Shown: piece after piece, positions 8,907 through 17,781 of the stretch | How positions within the stretch are numbered: position 1 is the stretch's first letter | Layout: each line of letters opens with the position of its first letter | NCBI RefSeq assembly: GCF_015354245.1 | Contig: NZ_JADKYZ010000003.1 | Location: 186,001-250,000, forward strand | Origin: Diaphorobacter caeni | GTDB taxonomy: Bacteria > Pseudomonadota > Gammaproteobacteria > Burkholderiales > Burkholderiaceae_C | DNA: 64,000 nucleotides | Direction: 5' to 3' | The notes under the pieces: generated by a model | What the model was told of the DNA's origin: nothing | The model's database searches: none | What the model saw: only the letters and a program-made list of their open reading frames with translations | Made by a program: the position numbers and the translations under genes

Positions 8907-9662
8907 TCACCGCCATCCAGCGCCCGCACGCGCCGCACCCGACCACCAGCCCTTGAGCAGGTACAGCAACGGGATCAGCATCAGCGCGGTACAGGTCCAC
9001 GCATACCAGGCGCCCTCGGGCAAGATGGGCGCAAGCGCCTGACCGAGCGCCGGATCTGCGCCGGGCGCGTGCAGCACTTCCTGAATCGCGCCGAGCACCA
9101 TCTGGATCGCCAGCAACGACAGCAGCAACGCCGACGCGCGGAACGCGGCAAGCGCTCCCACGCGCACGCCGATGCGGCGTGACGCCCCCGTCAGCAGCAC
9201 CGCGCAGGCGATGGCCAGCAGCGCGCCAACCAGCGCTTCGGACGCATCGCCCCTGCGGACCACCATGCGCAGAAACAGCCCGGCTTCCAGGCCCTCGCGC
9301 AGCGCGGCGATCAGCGCAAAGACCAGCACGACCAACGGCGCGACCACCAGACCCGAGTAGCGCTCGACGAAGCCCCGCACCCGCTCCTCAATCGCGTGCG
9401 CCGTCGCCAGCAGCGTGCAGACCATCACGATCACGCCGAGCGCAAGCACCAGCGTGAGCCCTGCGGTCCACTGCGGATCGACCGCATCCGACAGCAGCCA
9501 ACTGCACAGCACGGCCGCAAGTCCCAACCCAGCCAGCGTGCCGGCCGTCACCCACGGAATCAGCCGCTCGCCCTGACCCGCACGCAGCGCCGCCACCAGC
9601 GCATAGATGATCAGAATGAGCTCGGCGAGCTCACGCAAAACAACGACAAACGAATCAAACAC
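8907..9662 (-). CDS. FTR1-family iron permease
   Basis: A 251-residue multi-spanning membrane protein with the two iron-binding REXXE motifs of the Ftr1/EfeU family: RELAE at residues 10-14, in the first helix, and REGLE in the fourth. It moves iron across the inner membrane. I start at the GTG at 9662, which has GAGGGG upstream and begins with a hydrophobic segment; longer frames upstream give non-family sequence. The partner genes efeO and efeB are absent here. A strong Fur box at 9687-9705 suggests iron repression. Confidence 0.85.
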   Translation of the reverse strand: MFDSFVVVLRELAELILIIYALVAALRAGQGERLIPWVTAGTLAGLGLAAVLCSWLLSDAVDPQWTAGLTLVLALGVIVMVCTLLATAHAIEERVRGFVERYSGLVVAPLVVLVFALIAALREGLEAGLFLRMVVRRGDASEALVGALLAIACAVLLTGASRRIGVRVGALAAFRASALLLSLLAIQMVLGAIQEVLHAPGADPALGQALAPILPEGAWYAWTCTALMLIPLLYLLKGWWSGAARAGAGWR

Positions 9663-9686
9663 GGGCCCCTCTGCAGCAAGAACTAG

Positions 9687-9705
9687 AATAATGCTTCTCA
9701 TTATC
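9687..9705 (-). promoter_or_regulatory. Fur box upstream of the FTR1 permease
   Basis: Read on the minus strand the 19-mer is GATAATGAGAAGCATTATT, matching 16 of 19 positions of the classical Fur box. It lies 25-43 bases before the permease start, as expected for repression under iron sufficiency. It is also ~90 bases from the divergent small gene at 9792. Confidence 0.75.
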
Positions 9706-9791
9706 ACTACACCGACGGCGGTCGATCCCACGCGGCGCATGAAAATTTCTTCCTCTTTACATACGGCATCCGAAGCCAAGCTGCGCGCGTC

Positions 9792-10127
9792 ATGAACGAA
9801 AAAGACCTGCTGGCCATCGTCGACCGCGCCGTGGACGAATTCAACGGCGACCTCGACGAGCTCGAAAGCGCCATCGGCATGCTGATGCTGGGCCGGCACT
9901 ACGGCTGGCGCGTGATGCTGCTGATCCACAGCCCCAACACCATCCGCAAGTACCTCAAGATCCTCGGCCTCAAAAGCCTGCGCGACGTACTGCCCGAAGT
10001 AGGCGTGCTCGCCCACCGCTCCAACGCCTGGCGCCTCGTGGATGGCACACAGAATTTCTGGAAGGTCGTGCGCGGCCAGATCAGCGGCGTGCGCAGCGCC
10101 CGAGTGAACAAGACAACGCCTCCCTGA
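9792..10127 (+). CDS. Conserved-looking hypothetical protein, 111 aa
   Basis: The ATG at 9792 opens a frame with an acidic helical start (MNEKDLLAIVDRAVDEFNGDLDEL) and a C-terminal half ending in a basic tail. No membrane segment or signal. Composition and codon use look like a genuine gene. I do not recognise a family. It is divergent from the FTR1 permease and may share the Fur-controlled region. Confidence 0.55.
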   Translation: MNEKDLLAIVDRAVDEFNGDLDELESAIGMLMLGRHYGWRVMLLIHSPNTIRKYLKILGLKSLRDVLPEVGVLAHRSNAWRLVDGTQNFWKVVRGQISGVRSARVNKTTPP

Positions 10128-10581
10128 GGCGCTTCGCGGCTGCCCTCGCTTGGGGCGCGCCAGTTTCATGCGTCACGGGAAACGCATGATGCGAAGAAAA
10201 CCGCCCAACACTTCGACCAGTAGTACCACTGGCTACCACTGATTGGCAATGGGCTCGTCACAGCCGACCTTTCTGTATTCCACATATCTTCTACATTGAT
10301 GAATCGGCAGCCCAACGCTAGTCTGCGACGTCCTCGCTTCGCACCTCAGTAGCACTTGACAGTACTACTTGATTCTCCATAATCGCAATTGCGAATTGTT
10401 TTTATTTTCCGAGTGACAAAACACTCGGCGAACAAGCGCGCTTTCACCCGAATCCTTGCGACATGAACCGAACCGAGACATCCCCAGCCACGCCGCGAAA
10501 AGCACCGCGCGCCAATCCGATTCATCGCGCACAGGTATGGATCGGTGACATGACTTCAATGGGTCACAAGGAGTGATGGTG
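10128..10581. other. Gene-free interval with a small inverted repeat
   Basis: No supported gene in ~450 bases. CAATT-GCG-AATTG at 10386-10398 is a perfect short palindrome in an AT-rich patch and may belong to the promoter of the Fur-like gene at 10582. A minus-strand frame here is low quality. Confidence 0.4.
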
Positions 10582-11154
10582 ATGCAGCGCAGAATCCAAT
10601 CGGCGACGCCCCTCCGCAAGCCCGTCCGCTTCGCCCGCATCTCACTCAGCGCGCAGCCCGAAGACACGGGCCCCGCCCCGCTGGAGTCAACAAACGCTGC
10701 GAGCCCATCCACCCCATCCGAAAAGATGGACATGAGCTCAGCCGCGACGACAGCCGTGATCCAGAGCCTGCGCAACGCAGGCATGCGCCCCACCATCCCC
10801 CGCATCGCGGTCTACCAGATCGTCGCGTCGATGGAGCCCGCAGGCATAGGCGCCGAACAACTGCTCGACGCCCTCCCCGCCCGAGGCTTCCCCGCCGCCA
10901 TCAGCACCGTCTACCGCACGATCACCGAGCTGGAGTCACTGGGCCTGCTCGTCCGCTCGCAGGACGCGGCAGGACGGCGCGTCTATCTGACCGATGCCTT
11001 CGCAGAGTCGGGCAAGATCTATTTCCGGCAAGGGCCGAGAGGCAAGCTGCGGCCAGTGGTGGACCCTGCACTACATGAACATCTCAACCGGCTGGCACAA
11101 CAGCAAGGGATGGATTGGCGGGGGAAGTCGCTGGTGGTGCAGGCCGGAGATTGA
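10582..11154 (+). CDS. Fur-family-like winged-helix protein with a truncated C-terminus
   Basis: A 190-residue protein. Residues ~1-50 are low complexity and basic. Residues ~55-135 form a Fur-type DNA-binding winged helix (LRNAGMRPTIPRIAVYQIV, TVYRTITELESLGLL). The C-terminal part lacks the His- and Cys-rich metal-binding and dimerisation features of real Fur or Zur proteins, so it is unlikely to sense metal in the usual way. I chose the ATG at 10582 because AAGGAG lies eight bases upstream; GTG 10573 and ATG 10576 are in frame. It sits among iron genes, and a similar short protein lies at 17476. Confidence 0.7.
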   Translation: MQRRIQSATPLRKPVRFARISLSAQPEDTGPAPLESTNAASPSTPSEKMDMSSAATTAVIQSLRNAGMRPTIPRIAVYQIVASMEPAGIGAEQLLDALPARGFPAAISTVYRTITELESLGLLVRSQDAAGRRVYLTDAFAESGKIYFRQGPRGKLRPVVDPALHEHLNRLAQQQGMDWRGKSLVVQAGD

Positions 11155-11272
11155 CGGAAGCGTGGATTCACCACTTTTTTGCCGGTTCACCTACGCGTAT
11201 TCGTCTTAAACTCGGCAATTGACAACACAAGCCACGCGGTCGCTTAATGAATCACACCGAGTTTGGTGGAGG

Positions 11273-12199
11273 CTAGATTGTTGAAGTACAGGCGTCAGCC
11301 TGCACAGGTTTTGCAGCTCGCTGCCGCCAGTAGTTTGCCCCAGCTTCTGCCGGCGGTATATGCCCTATGGGCTCCAGTAGTCTGGTGTGGTTAAACCAAT
11401 GCAGCCACTGCAGCGTTGCCAGCTCCAGTGATTCACGCGTTTTCCACGGCCCACGTTTGTAGATGACCTCCGTTTTGTACAAGCCGTTGATAGTCTCCGC
11501 CAGGGCGTTATCGTAGGAATCACCTGTGCTGCCTACAGATGGCATGAGCCCCGCTTCTGCCAAACGCTCGGTATAGCGCACTGAAACGTATTGACTACCT
11601 CTGTCCGAGTGGTGAATCAGTCGGGACTCTTGCTGCGGCTGTCTTGCGTGCAGCGCTTGCTCCAATGCATCCATCACAAAATCGGTCCGCATGTGGTTGC
11701 TGACTCGCCAACCCACAATCCGGCGGGCATAGACGTCAATCACAAAAGCCACAAACATCTGGCCTTGCCATGTCGAGACATAGGTGAAGTCAGACACCCA
11801 AAGCTGGTCTGGGCGCTGTGCTTTGAACTGGCGATTGACCAAGTCCAGTGGACATGGCCGGGCTGCATCGGGCAGAGTGGTTCGGAACTTCTTGCCTCTG
11901 CGCGCTCCTTGCAGCCCAAGCCTTCGCATCAGGCGTTGCACGGTACAGCGGGCAATTGGCAAGCCCTCTCGGTGCATCTGCTTGCAGACTTTGACGACCC
12001 CGTAGACCTGCCAATTGGCATGCCAGACACGTTGAATATCGCTACAGTGCTCGGCATCGGATTGGCTGCGCTTGCAGCGCAGCCAGGGGCAGGCTCTTTG
12101 CTGAACCCTGCACCTGTAGCCCGACGGGGCAATCTGCAGCAGCCTGCAAATTGGCTCGACCCCATAGGCACCTCGATACCTGTCGACGAAGTCAATCAA
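11273..12199 (-). CDS. IS3-family transposase OrfB (DDE integrase domain)
   Basis: A 308-residue frame with an N-terminal HTH_21-type region and an rve catalytic core containing WVSDFTYV (first Asp), HSDRGSQY (second Asp) and the downstream acidic residue in [14 protein letters not shown]. It overlaps the end of orfA and may be made mainly as an OrfAB fusion by frameshifting. The TTG at 12199 is a possible independent start. No internal stop, so the transposase appears intact. Confidence 0.88.
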   Translation of the reverse strand: MIDFVDRYRGAYGVEPICRLLQIAPSGYRCRVQQRACPWLRCKRSQSDAEHCSDIQRVWHANWQVYGVVKVCKQMHREGLPIARCTVQRLMRRLGLQGARRGKKFRTTLPDAARPCPLDLVNRQFKAQRPDQLWVSDFTYVSTWQGQMFVAFVIDVYARRIVGWRVSNHMRTDFVMDALEQALHARQPQQESRLIHHSDRGSQYVSVRYTERLAEAGLMPSVGSTGDSYDNALAETINGLYKTEVIYKRGPWKTRESLELATLQWLHWFNHTRLLEPIGHIPPAEAGANYWRQRAAKPVQADACTSTI

Positions 12200-12519
12200 C
12201 TCTTGATGCGACGGTCGAGCTCCGCCTGGGCGAAAAAAGCGCTCGCAGCCTTCAGAATGTCGTTGGCCCGACGCAGCTCCTTGACTTCGCGCTCGAGTTG
12301 CCTGAGATGTTCACGCTCATCTGTGGTCAAGCCAGGACGCTGTCCTGCGTCAATCTCAACACGCTGGACCCAACTGTTCAACGTGGTGACGCTGCAACCA
12401 ATCTTGGGCGCAATGGATTCACAGGCCGCCCATAACGATGAATAGCTGGAGCGGCACTCCTGCACCAGGCGGACTGCGCGTTCGCGCACTTCCGGGGAGA
12501 ACTTCGGTGACTTGTTCAT
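12196..12519 (-). CDS. IS3-family transposase OrfA
   Basis: A 107-residue helix-turn-helix protein ([15 protein letters not shown]) with a C-terminal leucine-zipper-like stretch ([19 protein letters not shown]). It recognises the element ends. The minus strand has a GCTTTTTTC run (12232-12240) shortly before its stop, a candidate slippery site for the frameshift into orfB. Confidence 0.88.
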   Translation of the reverse strand: MNKSPKFSPEVRERAVRLVQECRSSYSSLWAACESIAPKIGCSVTTLNSWVQRVEIDAGQRPGLTTDEREHLRQLEREVKELRRANDILKAASAFFAQAELDRRIKS

Positions 12520-12600
12520 AGCTCCATCTTCTCTCGTGTTGGAGCATCCTCAAAACCCGGGGCTGTTCACCTCGCCAGAAATAGCGGGGCTTTTCAACTG

Positions 12601-13560
12601 CTATCTACCGAGTCGGAGTTCGGAAATATCAAGCTCGAACTCGTCTTCAATGCCGAGCTTTTTCATGATCGCCGGCAGCACTTGATGAATCACACGAATG
12701 CCAGTGAGTAGCTCGTTCATGTAAATGTCAGGATGAAGGTGGCTTTGGTCAATGCCAAAGCTATGCGCCTCCGCAGCCTGACCCAACTCGTTGTGGGAAT
12801 CGAAAACCAGATCCATCAGCTCGGCTCTCAAAGGGATACTGGCTCGAAATGCACGCTCCTTCAGATACGTGACCATTCCAGCGACCTCATGCTCAACCTT
12901 GTTCTTGAAACGTGGAAAGCCGGGAAATTTGTCCTCGTCCAGATCCAGCTTCGATGCGGCCAGACTGAGTAGTGCATGATCAAGTTCCCAAGCAGGGGTG
13001 CCAGCAAGATCCAACTCCTCGTCGAAGACCAAATCTGACACGAACGCTGCGTAAAATCCATACACGTTTGTGAGTGACTTAAACATGTCATAGATGAGCG
13101 AAGCTATCTCGTTACCCCAAATGGCTTCGTGCTCATCATCGTCATTGGCCAGACAAGTCTCCAACTCTTTGGGAAAGGGTCGAGGAATATTGACTCCCAT
13201 TTCTTGGAGCACATGAAAGGTGTTCCAGAACAGACAGCAATTGTCGTCATCCAGATCTTCAACCAATGGCGCCGTGTTGTAGCCGGTCTCCGCGCTGAAT
13301 TCGGAGAGCTCAGCAAGGTAGCGGATAAGTTGTACCCATTTCTTAGCGTCTTCTGTGGAGCCAGCAAGTAAGACAACGTCCGGATCCAGATCGCGCAGGC
13401 CAGCCAGTTCACTCAACTTATTGCTCATTTCATATGAAATGTGCTCGCCTTTCTTCCACTTGCTAATTTGTGCCGGCGAAACCCGCAACCGAAGGGCAAG
13501 CTCCTTTTGAGTGCAGCCTTGAGCAGACAGTGCGAGTTCGACGAGCGAAGATGATTTCAT
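12601..13560 (-). CDS. XRE-type HTH protein with a long C-terminal domain of unknown function
   Basis: A 319-residue protein. Residues ~8-55 form a Cro/CI helix-turn-helix (CTQKELALRLRVSPAQISKWKKG). The remaining ~250 residues are helical and acidic and match nothing I recognise. The ATG at 13560 has GGAG upstream; a longer start at 13593 would lie inside the palindromic operator. The gene and its upstream region are clearly more AT-rich than the surroundings and sit directly beside an IS element, which suggests horizontal acquisition. No partner gene is evident, so a solitary regulator, prophage remnant or antitoxin-like role cannot be separated. Confidence 0.7.
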   Translation of the reverse strand: MKSSSLVELALSAQGCTQKELALRLRVSPAQISKWKKGEHISYEMSNKLSELAGLRDLDPDVVLLAGSTEDAKKWVQLIRYLAELSEFSAETGYNTAPLVEDLDDDNCCLFWNTFHVLQEMGVNIPRPFPKELETCLANDDDEHEAIWGNEIASLIYDMFKSLTNVYGFYAAFVSDLVFDEELDLAGTPAWELDHALLSLAASKLDLDEDKFPGFPRFKNKVEHEVAGMVTYLKERAFRASIPLRAELMDLVFDSHNELGQAAEAHSFGIDQSHLHPDIYMNELLTGIRVIHQVLPAIMKKLGIEDEFELDISELRLGR

Positions 13561-13574
13561 GCCGGCTCCATTTT

Positions 13575-13604
13575 TTAAGTAAATTAAATACATTATTTAC
13601 TTAA
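13575..13604 (-). promoter_or_regulatory. Palindromic operator before the XRE gene
   Basis: TTAAGTAAAT (13575-13584) and ATTTACTTAA (13595-13604) form a perfect 10-bp inverted repeat with a 10-base spacer, 15 bases before the ATG. This is the expected form of an autoregulatory site for an HTH_XRE dimer. Confidence 0.65.
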
Positions 13605-14237
13605 CAATGTACATGAATACTTAAGAGCATGCAACAGTTCAGTGCAGAGAGACGACTTGCCATTTCGGCCCATGAATCGAACGACGACTGCTAGTCACTC
13701 AATTGGCATGCTGAATGTCGAAGTTGGATCGGTTGCGCGACTCTGGCGACCTCCGCAGCGGTCTTCCGGCGGCGAAATGTTCTGCCAGCGTCAGTCCTTT
13801 GCGAAGGGCCGCAGCGACTCTCTAACCGCCCGGTCGTCCGAGCATGGGTCGAGCAAGTGAGTGAGTGGTAAGTGGCTACCAGCGAGAGTTCTGCCACAAA
13901 GGCCGAAGGACAGCAGTCGCTCGAATGCGCTCGGGACTGACCGAATTTCTGTGTGCTAAGCCTTTGCAGAAGATAACGGCGCGGCGAAGCCGCCATCGAA
14001 TCTAGCGTCCACCTGTCGTAAAGCGCTCTTCAACCAGAATCGCAAACTGGCTCATCGCCGCCACCTTTCACGACGCATCCCCACGACCCGCACCAACGCG
14101 GCAGTTTCATCGTCTCCCCGCATCCTCCACGCAACAGTCAACGAACTTTACATACCGCTTTCCCGTTACTTTACGCAACAGAAATAAATACAACTCATTT
14201 CTATTAACAATGAGAAGTTGGTTCAACGGAAAGTGAT
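13605..14237. other. Gene-free interval upstream of the TonB receptor
   Basis: About 630 bases without a convincing gene; the 72-aa and 101-aa frames here have arginine/serine-rich shadow composition. Part may be remnant DNA at the edge of the XRE island. The last ~50 bases hold the receptor promoter. Confidence 0.4.
14192..14219 (+). promoter_or_regulatory. Possible Fur-type operator of the TonB receptor
   Basis: An imperfect palindrome, AACTCATT...AATGAGAAGTT, in an AT-rich stretch 19-46 bases before the ATG. Position and base composition fit a Fur box, but agreement with the consensus is only partial. Confidence 0.4.
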
Positions 14238-16460
14238 ATGAATAAAGTCCAACAAACACGTCCACCGGCCAGCCTCTCTCAGTTGTCATGGGCCGTCGGC
14301 CTGTGCCTGACGAGTGCGGCGGTTCATGCGCAGACGGCGCCTCGCGCGCTGGATACGGTGACGGTGAAGTCTTCGGTAGAAGTGCCGGTCAAGGCCGATG
14401 CGGCCTCTTCGGTCAAGTTCACGGCGCCACTGCTCGATACGCCGAAGACGGTGCAGATCATCAATGAAGAGGTCATCAAGCAGACCGGCGCGACCAGCCT
14501 GCAGGAGGCGCTGCGGTCATCGCCGGGCATCACGTTCGGCAATGGCGAGGGCGGCAGCCCGTCGGGGGATCAGCCGTTCATTCGCGGCATGGATGCGCAG
14601 TCGAGCACGTTTGTCGACGGCATGCGCGACATCGCTGCGGGCACGCGCGAGGTGTTCAATCTGGAATCAGTCGAAGTGATCAAGGGCGCCGATTCGGCCT
14701 ATGCGGGCCGTGGTGGCGCGGGTGGTTCGATCAATCTGGTGACCAAGAAGGCGCAGGCCAGCAACTTCATCTCGGGTGATGTGGGTCTGGGCACCGACAA
14801 CTACAAGCGCGCCACCGTCGATGTGAATCGGGTGGTGAGCGAAGGCGTTGCAGTGCGCCTGAATGCGATGGCGCACGACGCCGACGTGCCCGGCCGCAAC
14901 GGCCCGAGCAACCAGCGCTGGGGCATTGCACCTTCGGTGACGTTCGGCCTTGGCACGCCCACCGAGGTTTCGCTCGCGTGGCAGCATCTGCAGACCGACA
15001 ACGTGCCCGATGGCGGTGTGCCCTACCTGTATTCGAACAGCGCCATGGCCAGTCTGCCGGGCGGCAGCGTGGTGCGGCCCACGTACGGCGGCAACCGAGA
15101 CAACTGGTATGGGCTGACCGGGCGCGACTACGAGAAGGAAAAGAGCGACCTGCTCACCGGCACCATCGAACACAAGTTCAACGACACCAACAAGTTCCGC
15201 AACAGCCTGCGCTACAGCCGCTCCAAGCAGGACTATGTCTGGACCCAGCCCGACGACAGCAAAGGCAACGTCGCCAAGGACCCGGGCTATGTCTGGCGCC
15301 GTGGCAACGCGCGGCTCAACGAGGTGACTACGCTGCAGAACGTGTCGGAGTTCACCGGCAAGGCACAGACCGGTAGCGTGGGCCACAGTTTCTCGCTGGG
15401 TCTTGAGCTGTCGAAGGAAAAGTCCGACGTGCGCTCGACCGCCATCCAGGATTCGAGCACGACCAACTGCACGGCGGTGAGCACCTGGTGCGCGTCGCTC
15501 ACCGACCCGGACAGCTCGGCCGCATGGGACTACGCCTGGTCACTGCCCACCGTGCCGACCAAGAACAAGATCGACACGGTCGCACTCTACGGCTTCGACA
15601 CGATGAAGTTCAATGACCAGTGGTCGCTCAACGCCGGTCTGCGCGTCGATCACTACAAGGTCAGCTCGACTTCGTCCACCTACGACATCAGCCGCAGCGA
15701 CACGCTCGCCAACTACCAGCTCGGCGTGCTCTACAAGCCCGCGCCCAACGGCAGCATCTACGCGAGCATCGGCACCTCGTCGCGCCCCGGTGGTTCGTCG
15801 CTTGGCAACGGCACGGAAGACCTGACCATCACCACCGACGCGCTCGCCGACCTCAAGCCCGAGAAGACGCGCGCCATCGAACTGGGCACCAAGTGGGACG
15901 TCCTCGACAAGCGCCTGGCGCTGACCGCAGCCCTTTTCCGCAATGACGTCACCAACGTCCGCATCACCGAAAACGGCGTGACCTACATGGGTGGCAACAA
16001 GGTGGTCAACGGCGTCGAACTGGGCTTCTCGGGCAACGTGATGCCGGGCCTCAGCGTGTTCGGCGGCTACACCTTCATGGACAGCGAGCAGAAGGACATG
16101 GGTGTGGGCAACGTCGCCAACGGCCTGCCGTTCATCAACACCCCCAAGCACAGCGCCAGCATCTGGACCACCTACAAGCCCATGCAGAAGCTCACTCTGG
16201 GTCTCGGCATCTACGCGCAGAGCAGCGTGAACCAAGGCTATGCGGTCTCGACGGCGGACGGCGGCATCGTCACCAAGGGCGCGGCCGGTTATGCACGGTT
16301 CGACGCGATGGTGTCCTACCAGATCGACCACAACCTGACCCTGCAGCTCAACGCCTACAACCTCGGCGACAAGGTCTACTACAGCGGCGTGCGCTCCCCG
16401 CACTACGCCACCATCGCCGCCGGCCGCTCGGCCGTGGCTTCGCTGAAGTTCACCTACTGA
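14238..16460 (+). CDS. TonB-dependent siderophore receptor (catecholate type)
   Basis: A 740-residue outer-membrane receptor. The signal peptide ends near AVHAQ (residue ~32). The plug domain (residues ~50-170) carries LDTPKTVQIINEEVI, QEALRSSPGITFG, FIRGMD and VEVIKGADSAYAGRGGAGGSINL, followed by a 22-strand barrel ending in the aromatic SLKFTY. The plug resembles Fiu/CirA-type receptors for catechol siderophores, but the ligand is not certain. GGAAAG precedes the start. Downstream is piuC, the same pairing as fiu-ybiX in Escherichia coli, with a structured repeat in between. Confidence 0.88.
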   Translation: MNKVQQTRPPASLSQLSWAVGLCLTSAAVHAQTAPRALDTVTVKSSVEVPVKADAASSVKFTAPLLDTPKTVQIINEEVIKQTGATSLQEALRSSPGITFGNGEGGSPSGDQPFIRGMDAQSSTFVDGMRDIAAGTREVFNLESVEVIKGADSAYAGRGGAGGSINLVTKKAQASNFISGDVGLGTDNYKRATVDVNRVVSEGVAVRLNAMAHDADVPGRNGPSNQRWGIAPSVTFGLGTPTEVSLAWQHLQTDNVPDGGVPYLYSNSAMASLPGGSVVRPTYGGNRDNWYGLTGRDYEKEKSDLLTGTIEHKFNDTNKFRNSLRYSRSKQDYVWTQPDDSKGNVAKDPGYVWRRGNARLNEVTTLQNVSEFTGKAQTGSVGHSFSLGLELSKEKSDVRSTAIQDSSTTNCTAVSTWCASLTDPDSSAAWDYAWSLPTVPTKNKIDTVALYGFDTMKFNDQWSLNAGLRVDHYKVSSTSSTYDISRSDTLANYQLGVLYKPAPNGSIYASIGTSSRPGGSSLGNGTEDLTITTDALADLKPEKTRAIELGTKWDVLDKRLALTAALFRNDVTNVRITENGVTYMGGNKVVNGVELGFSGNVMPGLSVFGGYTFMDSEQKDMGVGNVANGLPFINTPKHSASIWTTYKPMQKLTLGLGIYAQSSVNQGYAVSTADGGIVTKGAAGYARFDAMVSYQIDHNLTLQLNAYNLGDKVYYSGVRSPHYATIAAGRSAVASLKFTY

Positions 16461-16543
16461 CGCGCGGAGCCATCCCTCGCAGCGGCCAGTTCGCAGCGAG
16501 GGAATTCACACCAACACAGTTCATCCGGAATCTCCGAATTCAG

Positions 16544-16720
16544 GAGCGGGCCAACGAAGCGCACAGAGCGTTCGAACAAGCACCGCAACGGCAAAATGGG
16601 CCATAGCGCTAGGCGTCGAAGCCGCAGATCAGTACAAGCGTACGGCAAGGCTTCGCAACGACGCGATATGGCCCAGTTCGCCGCTTCCAAGCGATTGACC
16701 AATCGCTGCCAAAGGCAGCG
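16544..16720 (+). repeat. Structured 177-bp intergenic repeat, copy 1
   Basis: It aligns without gaps to 63471-63647 at roughly 82% identity (about 31 differences by eye). The predicted folds are a long stem pairing 16590-16604 with 16668-16682, an inner GTAC-N4-GTAC and a 3' hairpin CGCTGCC-AAA-GGCAGCG (16704-16720). In the second copy the 3' hairpin is CGCCGCC-AAC-GGCGGCG, a T:A to C:G change that keeps pairing. Here it lies between the TonB receptor and piuC. Confidence 0.75.
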
Positions 16721-16759
16721 TCGTGGATCCCGTAAAGAACCAAAGAAAGTCATCACCCC

Positions 16760-17440
16760 ATGATGCTTCGCATTCCAGCTCTTCTATCTCCCGACGAGGT
16801 AAGGCATTGCCGCAAGACGCTCGAAGAGGCCCAGTGGCAGGACGGCCGCGCCACGGCAGGCAGTCTCGCCGTGGAGGTCAAGGCCAATCTGCAGTTGCCA
16901 GTGGACAGCCCGGTCGCGCAGACCATCGGCAACCACATTCTCGACCGGCTGGGGCAGAACCCGCTGTTCATGTCGGCCGCCCTTCCCCTCAAGGTGCTGC
17001 CGCCGCGCTTCAACCGCTACGAGGGCGGAGGCACCTACGGCAACCATATCGACAACGCGTTTTTCAACATCCCGGGCACGGCGATCAAAGTGCGTACCGA
17101 TGTGTCCACCACGGTGTTTCTGAGCGATCCCGACGAATACGAAGGTGGCGAGCTGATTGTCGAAGACACCTTCGGCCACCAGAGCGTGAAGCTGCCTGCG
17201 GGTGACGCCATCGTCTACCCCGGCACCAGCCTGCATCGCGTGAACCCGGTGACGCGCGGCACGCGCTACGGCAGCTTTTTCTGGACACACAGCCTCATCG
17301 CGTCCGATGAGAAGCGCCGCGTGCTGTTCGACCTGGACCAGCAGATCCAGTCGCTCACCCAGCGCCACCCCGGCGACACAAGCCTGGCGCCGCTGTCGGG
17401 CACTTATCACAACCTGCTGCGCATGTGGGCACAGGCCTGA
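16760..17440 (+). CDS. piuC: Fe(II)/2-oxoglutarate-dependent PKHD-type hydroxylase
   Basis: A 226-residue PiuC/YbiX-type dioxygenase. Iron ligands are His96 and Asp98 (YGNHIDNAFF) and His159 (SLHRVNPV), with Arg169 as the likely 2-oxoglutarate anchor (TRGTRYGSFFW). The length matches the family. In other bacteria it is repressed by Fur and paired with siderophore receptor genes; its substrate is not settled. The ATG at 16760 begins the family consensus (MMLRIPALLS). It follows the TonB receptor on the same strand, and a short winged-helix gene follows 35 bases later. Confidence 0.92.
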   Translation: MMLRIPALLSPDEVRHCRKTLEEAQWQDGRATAGSLAVEVKANLQLPVDSPVAQTIGNHILDRLGQNPLFMSAALPLKVLPPRFNRYEGGGTYGNHIDNAFFNIPGTAIKVRTDVSTTVFLSDPDEYEGGELIVEDTFGHQSVKLPAGDAIVYPGTSLHRVNPVTRGTRYGSFFWTHSLIASDEKRRVLFDLDQQIQSLTQRHPGDTSLAPLSGTYHNLLRMWAQA

Positions 17441-17475
17441 GCAGAGAGATAGATAGAGAGATAAACAGAGAGCCG

Positions 17476-17781
17476 ATGCGACACGCCATCATCCAAGACC
17501 ACACAGGCCTCCCGAAATCACCGCTCGACCAGCCCTTCAGCCATGTACTGAACGAAGCCAATCTGCGCCCCACGCTGTCGCGCATTCAGGTGCTGCGCCT
17601 GTTCATCGCCAATCCATTCAACTCGATGAACATCGTCGAGGTCTACACAGCCTTGCTGCACGCGGGAATCCGCATCAGCATGGCGACGGTGCAGCGCACG
17701 CTCAGCCAGCTGGAGCTCGGCGGGATTCTTCTCAGAAATGCAACCGACGGGAAATCGTCATTCAGCCTCTGCAAGCGTTGA
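17476..17781 (+). CDS. Short Fur-like winged-helix protein, 101 aa
   Basis: Almost the whole protein is a Fur-type winged helix: LNEANLRPTLSRIQVLRLFI, then MNIVEVYTALLHAGIRISMATVQRTLSQLELGGIL. The C-terminal metal-binding and dimerisation domain of Fur is absent. I start at the ATG at 17476, after a purine-rich AGAGAG tract; an earlier in-frame start at 17425 would overlap piuC. It probably shares a transcript with piuC. A DNA-binding role in iron control is inference. Confidence 0.7.
   Translation: MRHAIIQDHTGLPKSPLDQPFSHVLNEANLRPTLSRIQVLRLFIANPFNSMNIVEVYTALLHAGIRISMATVQRTLSQLELGGILLRNATDGKSSFSLCKR

Larger units (their letters stand above)
11248..12569 (-). mobile_element. IS3-family insertion sequence (1322 bp)
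   Basis: Two overlapping minus-strand frames (orfA, orfB) lie between imperfect terminal inverted repeats. The end beside orfA reads TGAACAGCCCCGGGTTT inward from 12569; the other reads TGAATCACACCGAGTTT inward from 11248, agreeing at ~19 of 27 positions. Ends begin TG and finish CA as in the family. The flanking triplets (TAA left, CCT right) do not match, so no target duplication is visible. It separates the Fur-like gene from the AT-rich XRE gene. Confidence 0.85.

Noticed and set aside
12196-12519. A stand-alone antitoxin-like HTH gene
   Set aside because: Its overlap with orfB and the flanking inverted repeats show it is transposase OrfA.
13642-13996. Two small frames on opposite strands between the XRE gene and the TonB receptor
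   Set aside because: No start signals, Arg/Ser-rich composition and mutual overlap; treated as non-coding.
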